From the NCBI GenBank assembly GCA_963696585.1, contig CAVOKW010000018.1:1-64000 (forward strand): a stretch of 64,000 nucleotides of DNA, read 5' to 3'. The notes beneath the pieces were generated by a model. The model was not told where the DNA came from. It saw only the letters and a program-made list of their open reading frames with translations, and did no database searches. Positions 60,832 through 64,000 of this stretch are shown here, piece after piece. How positions within the stretch are numbered: position 1 is the stretch's first letter; every line of letters starts with the position of its first letter. This stretch comes from Parvibaculum sp963696585 (GTDB taxonomy: Bacteria; Pseudomonadota; Alphaproteobacteria; Parvibaculales; Parvibaculaceae). Made by a program: the position numbers and the translations under genes.

Positions 60832-61790
60832 GCAAGACGGGGATGGCCCGAACAAGTCAGGCCATGACGACCTTGAATGTCATGCCGCGACGACAGCCAC
60901 AAACAATTTCACGTCATGCCCCGCTTCAGGCGGGGCATCCACGACCTTGAGACAGCAAGACGGGGATGGCCCGAACAAGTCAGGCCATGACGACCTTGAA
61001 TGTCATGCCCGCGATGACAGCCACAAACAATCTCACGTCATGCCCCGCTTCAGGCGGGGCAGCCACGACCTTGAGACAGCAAGACGGGGATGGCCCGAAC
61101 AAGTCGGGCCATGACGACCTTGAATGTCATGCCCGCGATGACAGCCACAAACAATTTCACGTCATGCCCCGCTTCAGGCGGGGCATCCACGACCTTGAGA
61201 CAGCAAGACGGGGATGGCCCGAACAAGTCGGGCCATGACGACCTTGAATGTCATGCCCGGGACGACAGCCACAAACAATCTCACGTCATGCCCCGCTTCA
61301 GGCGGGGCAGCCACGACTTTGTGGCAGCAAGACGGGGATGGCCCGAACAAGTCGGGCCATGACGACCTTGAATGTCATTGCCGGGACGACGGCCACAAAC
61401 AATCTCACGTCATGCCCCGCTTCAGGCGGGGCATCCACGACCTTGAGACAGCAAGACGGGGATGGCCCGAACAAGTCGGGCCATGACGACCTTGAATGTC
61501 ATGCCCGCGATGACAGCCACAAACAATTTCACGTCATGCCCCGCTTCAGGCGGGGCAGCCACGACCTTGAGACAGCAAGACGGGGATGGCCCGAACAAGT
61601 CAGGCCATGACGACCTTGAATGTCATTGCCGGCGACGACAGCCACAAACAATTTCACGTCATGCCCCGCTTCAGGCGGGGCAGCCACGACCTTGAGACAG
61701 CAAGACGGGGATGGCCCGAACAAGTCGGGCCATGACGACCTTGAATGTCATGCCGGGACGACAGCCACAAACAATTTCACGTCATGCCCC
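60832..61790. repeat. Tandem array of eight ~124-bp units, composite REP palindromes
   Basis: Copies begin (GCAAGACGGGGATGG...) at 60832, 60955, 61079, 61203, 61327, 61451, 61575 and 61700; spacings are 123, 124, 124, 124, 124, 124 and 125 bp. The eighth is cut at about 91 bp by the gcvPB end. Each unit has three palindromes: GGCCCGA-ACAAG-TCGGGCC, a variable TGTCATGCCC...ATGACA, and TGCCCCGC-TTCAG-GCGGGGCA. The third is the family of 28281 and 50643. Copies differ mainly at CAATTT/CAATCT, GCATCCAC/GCAGCCAC and the central palindrome. The array fills the whole gap between convergent genes. Long open frames across it are artefacts of the repeat. Confidence 0.95.
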
Positions 61791-63333
61791 AGCGCAGAAC
61801 GGGCGAGCGGGCGGCGGCGGTTTCGTCAAGGCGATGACGCGGGGCAAAATGCGGCGCGCCGAGGAACCGGTCCTTGTCATTCGACCTGGTGGCGCGGGCG
61901 AGATCCTTCAAGGTCGCGATGAAGAGATCAAGCGTCTGCTTCGATTCCGTTTCGGTTGGCTCGATCAGGATCGCGCCATGCACGACCAGCGGGAAATACA
62001 TGGTCATGGGATGATAGCCCTCGTCGATCATCGCCTTGGCGAAGTCGAGCGTTTCAACGCCTGTGCCTTTCAGGAAACGATCATCAAACAGCGCCTCATG
62101 CATGCAAGGCCCTTCGAAGGGGGCTGACATGACATCCTTGAGCGAGGCGAGAATATAATTGGCATTGAGCACGGCATCTTCGGCGACGCGGCGCAGACCA
62201 TCCGAGCCATGGCTCAGCATGTAGGAGAGCGCGCGCACATACATGCCCATCTGGCCATGGAAGGCGACCATGCGGCCAAAGGGGGTCTGGCCATCGGCCT
62301 CTGCTGCGGCTTGCGACTCGACAAGCGCGAAACCATCCTTGCCATGCACGACATAAGGCAATGGCGCGAAGGGCGCGAGCGCCTCGGAGAGAACGACGGG
62401 ACCGGCACCCGGCCCGCCACCGCCATGCGGCGTCGAGAAGGTCTTGTGCAGATTGATATGCATGGCATCGACGCCGAGATCACCCGGACGGACGCGACCA
62501 ACAATGGCGTTGAAATTGGCACCATCGCAATAGAAGTAAGCGCCTGCCGCATGCACGGCATCGGCGATTTCGATGATGTCGCGCTCGAACAGGCCGCAGG
62601 TATTGGGGTTGGTCAGCATGATGGCGGCGACATCGGGCCCGAGCTTGGCCTTGAAAGCGGCAAGATCAACGCGGCCTTGCGCCGTTGCCGGAATGGCATC
62701 GACCTTGTAGCCGATCAAGGCAGCGGTTGCCGGATTTGTTCCGTGGGCGGATTCAGGCACCAGCACGCGATTGCGCGTGGCGTCTTCCCCACGGGCGCGC
62801 AGCGCCGCACGAATGGCCATCATGCCGCAGAGCTCGCCATGAGCACCCGCCTTGGGCGAGAGCGCCACAGCGGGCATGCCGGTCAGCTCCTTCAGCCAAT
62901 GGCTGAGCATATCCATCAGCTCCAGCGCGCCCTGCACGGTTTTCACAGGCTGCAAGGGATGCACATCGCCAAAGCCCGGCAGCCGCGCCATTTTTTCGTT
63001 GAGGCGCGGATTGTGCTTCATGGTGCAGGAACCGAGCGGATAAAGCCCGGCATCGATCGAGAAGTTTTTTGACGAGAGCCGCACATAATGGCGAACGACC
63101 TCAGGCTCGGAGAGACCGGGCAGGCCGATGTCGCCCTGACGCGCAAGGGTGCCGAGGCGCGGCGTGAAAGCGGCGGGCTCGTCAAAATCAACGCCGCAAG
63201 CGCCCGGATTGTCGCGTTCGAAAATCAACGGCTCTTCAAGCTGAAGCGCGCGATTGCCGGTGAAGGTCGGGCTATCAACAGCGCCGGTGATGCCTGTGCC
63301 TGTGGAGCGACCCTGCTTGTTCATGCTGCTCAT
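61777..63333 (-). CDS. gcvPB: Glycine dehydrogenase (decarboxylating) subunit 2
   Basis: A 518-residue PLP enzyme, C-terminal half of the glycine cleavage P-protein. The PLP Lys is in INLHKTFSTPHGGGGPGAGP (about residue 297). Other blocks are LYPLGSCTMKHNPRLNEKMA, FCD-like ANFNAIVGRVRPGD and TNPNTCGLFERDI. The last residues, VLRWGMT, and the stop codon come from the start of the tandem array on the opposite strand. The start overlaps the gcvPA stop (ATGA). Together with gcvPA it decarboxylates glycine and passes the aminomethyl group to GcvH. Confidence 0.96.
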   Translation of the reverse strand: MSSMNKQGRSTGTGITGAVDSPTFTGNRALQLEEPLIFERDNPGACGVDFDEPAAFTPRLGTLARQGDIGLPGLSEPEVVRHYVRLSSKNFSIDAGLYPLGSCTMKHNPRLNEKMARLPGFGDVHPLQPVKTVQGALELMDMLSHWLKELTGMPAVALSPKAGAHGELCGMMAIRAALRARGEDATRNRVLVPESAHGTNPATAALIGYKVDAIPATAQGRVDLAAFKAKLGPDVAAIMLTNPNTCGLFERDIIEIADAVHAAGAYFYCDGANFNAIVGRVRPGDLGVDAMHINLHKTFSTPHGGGGPGAGPVVLSEALAPFAPLPYVVHGKDGFALVESQAAAEADGQTPFGRMVAFHGQMGMYVRALSYMLSHGSDGLRRVAEDAVLNANYILASLKDVMSAPFEGPCMHEALFDDRFLKGTGVETLDFAKAMIDEGYHPMTMYFPLVVHGAILIEPTETESKQTLDLFIATLKDLARATRSNDKDRFLGAPHFAPRHRLDETAAARSPVLRWGMT

Positions 63334-64000
63334 GCCAGCACCTCCTTCAGCGCTGCGGCAAAGCAGGCGCGATCACTTGGCGTATTGATTTCAGTTGAAG
63401 CGACGATCAGCAGATTTTCAACGCTGGCGTCGCCGGGCAGAAGACGCGAGGCCGGGACACCGGCAATGACGCCGCGATCGACCAGCGCATCGACAACAAG
63501 GGCGGCTGACTTTGGCAGCGCAATCGTGAACTCGTTGAAGAATGTCTCGTTCAAGAGTTTCACGCCTGGCACGTCTGAGAGTTTGTTTGCCAAATCCACA
63601 GCATTGGCGTGATTGATGCGGGCGAGACGCTTGAAACCTTCCTCGCCCAGAAGCGAGAGATGGATGGTGAAGGCGAGCGAACAGAGACCGGAATTGGTGC
63701 AGATATTGGAGGTCGCCTTTTCGCGGCGGATATGCTGCTCACGGGTTGAAAGCGTCAGCACGAAGCCGCGCTTGCCCTGCGCATCGACAGTCAAGCCGCA
63801 GAGGCGGCCCGGCATCTGGCGGACATATTTCTGGCGCGTGGCAAAGAGGCCGACATAAGGCCCGCCGAAATTGAGGCCGTTGCCAATGGACTGGCCTTCG
63901 GCAACGACAATGTCGGCCCCCATCTCACCGGGCGGCGTGACGAGGCCGAGCGAGACGACTTCCGTGACGACGGCGATGAGCAAGGCGCCCTTGGCATGCG
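63330..64000 (-). CDS. gcvPA: Glycine dehydrogenase subunit 1, N-terminus outside window
   Basis: The C-terminal ~223 residues of the P-protein alpha subunit. The frame is open to the window edge (HAKGALLIAVVTEVVSLGLV). GLNFGGPYVGLFATRQKYVR and MPGRLCGLTVDAQGKRGFVL, with TSNICTNSGLCSLAFTIHLS, are family-specific. The rest, including about half the domain, lies beyond base 64000. Confidence 0.95.
   Translation of the reverse strand, partial: HAKGALLIAVVTEVVSLGLVTPPGEMGADIVVAEGQSIGNGLNFGGPYVGLFATRQKYVRQMPGRLCGLTVDAQGKRGFVLTLSTREQHIRREKATSNICTNSGLCSLAFTIHLSLLGEEGFKRLARINHANAVDLANKLSDVPGVKLLNETFFNEFTIALPKSAALVVDALVDRGVIAGVPASRLLPGDASVENLLIVASTEINTPSDRACFAAALKEVLA

Noticed and set aside
60966..61486. 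Repeated 90-codon frames MARTSRAMTTLNVM... in the array
   Set aside because: They arise from the repeat; the 124-bp period is not a multiple of three and there is no ribosome binding site.
60832..61790. Could the array be a CRISPR locus?
   Set aside because: Units are contiguous at about 124 bp with no unique spacers, and there are no cas genes.

Overview
This 64 kb window looks like ordinary chromosome from a high-GC alphaproteobacterium, most likely of the order Hyphomicrobiales (Rhizobiales). The support is the mix of lineage-typical genes: a CcrM-type GANTC methyltransferase, a Usg-family protein, a TIGR02301-type secreted protein, split b/b' ATP synthase subunits, a NadQ-like Nudix regulator before nadABC, ETF-ubiquinone oxidoreductase, split gcvPA/gcvPB, and the mutY - dciA-like - dsbA-like - smc cluster. 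I see no rRNA, tRNA, CRISPR array, transposase, integrase or phage gene. Genus cannot be assigned from the sequence alone.

Layout. 0-3.3 kb: 5'-truncated SDR oxidoreductase, MarR regulator, nitronate monooxygenase and two small proteins. 3.3-7.4 kb: a TPP-dependent enzyme, a LysE exporter, a decayed feruloyl-CoA synthetase remnant, an AcuI-type reductase and usg. 7.4-13.4 kb: an unusual dihydroorotase-family amidohydrolase, a shortened family 9 glycosyltransferase, ygfZ, tag, bactofilin, a long FabH-type ketosynthase and a small hypothetical. 13.5-17.7 kb: a compact operon of a Lon-like AAA protease and two universal stress proteins. 17.9-24.7 kb: HD hydrolase, protein phosphatase, NadQ-like regulator, nadA-nadB-nadC, and a SleB-type hydrolase. 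25.4-33.1 kb: ppdK, glyS, glyQ, a small membrane protein and an S49 peptidase, all on the minus strand. 33.2-43 kb: ilvD, a tRNA methyltransferase, a DUF2007 protein, polyprenyl diphosphate synthase, ispE, a frameshifted TPR lipoprotein, ETF-QO and a family 4 uracil-DNA glycosylase. 43-50.6 kb: slt, moaB, mscL, two glycosyltransferase-like genes, radical SAM, rnhB and ccrM. 50.9-60 kb: mutY, dciA-like, dsbA-like, smc and the F0 operon atpI-B-E-F'-F. 60-64 kb: dienelactone hydrolase, an eight-copy tandem array, gcvPB and partial gcvPA.

The most unusual feature is a set of palindromic repeats (REP/BIME-like). They fill several intergenic gaps (28.2, 30.7, 50.6, 60.8-61.8 kb). Two copies, each about 105 bp, lie inside glyS with the reading frame preserved, adding roughly 70-80 residues to an essential tRNA synthetase. 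One of them shares a 27-nt arm with an intergenic copy 21 kb away. An eight-copy array with a period of about 124 bp fills the whole gap between two convergent genes and supplies the stop codon of gcvPB. This resembles the Rickettsia palindromic elements that colonise coding genes, and it is the best candidate here for something not well described.

Candidate regulatory circuits visible in the DNA are a palindrome between the MarR gene and nitronate monooxygenase, a NadQ-type palindrome just before nadA, a cluster of six GANTC sites around the ccrM start, and a CIRCE-like inverted repeat with an abnormal spacer before usg.
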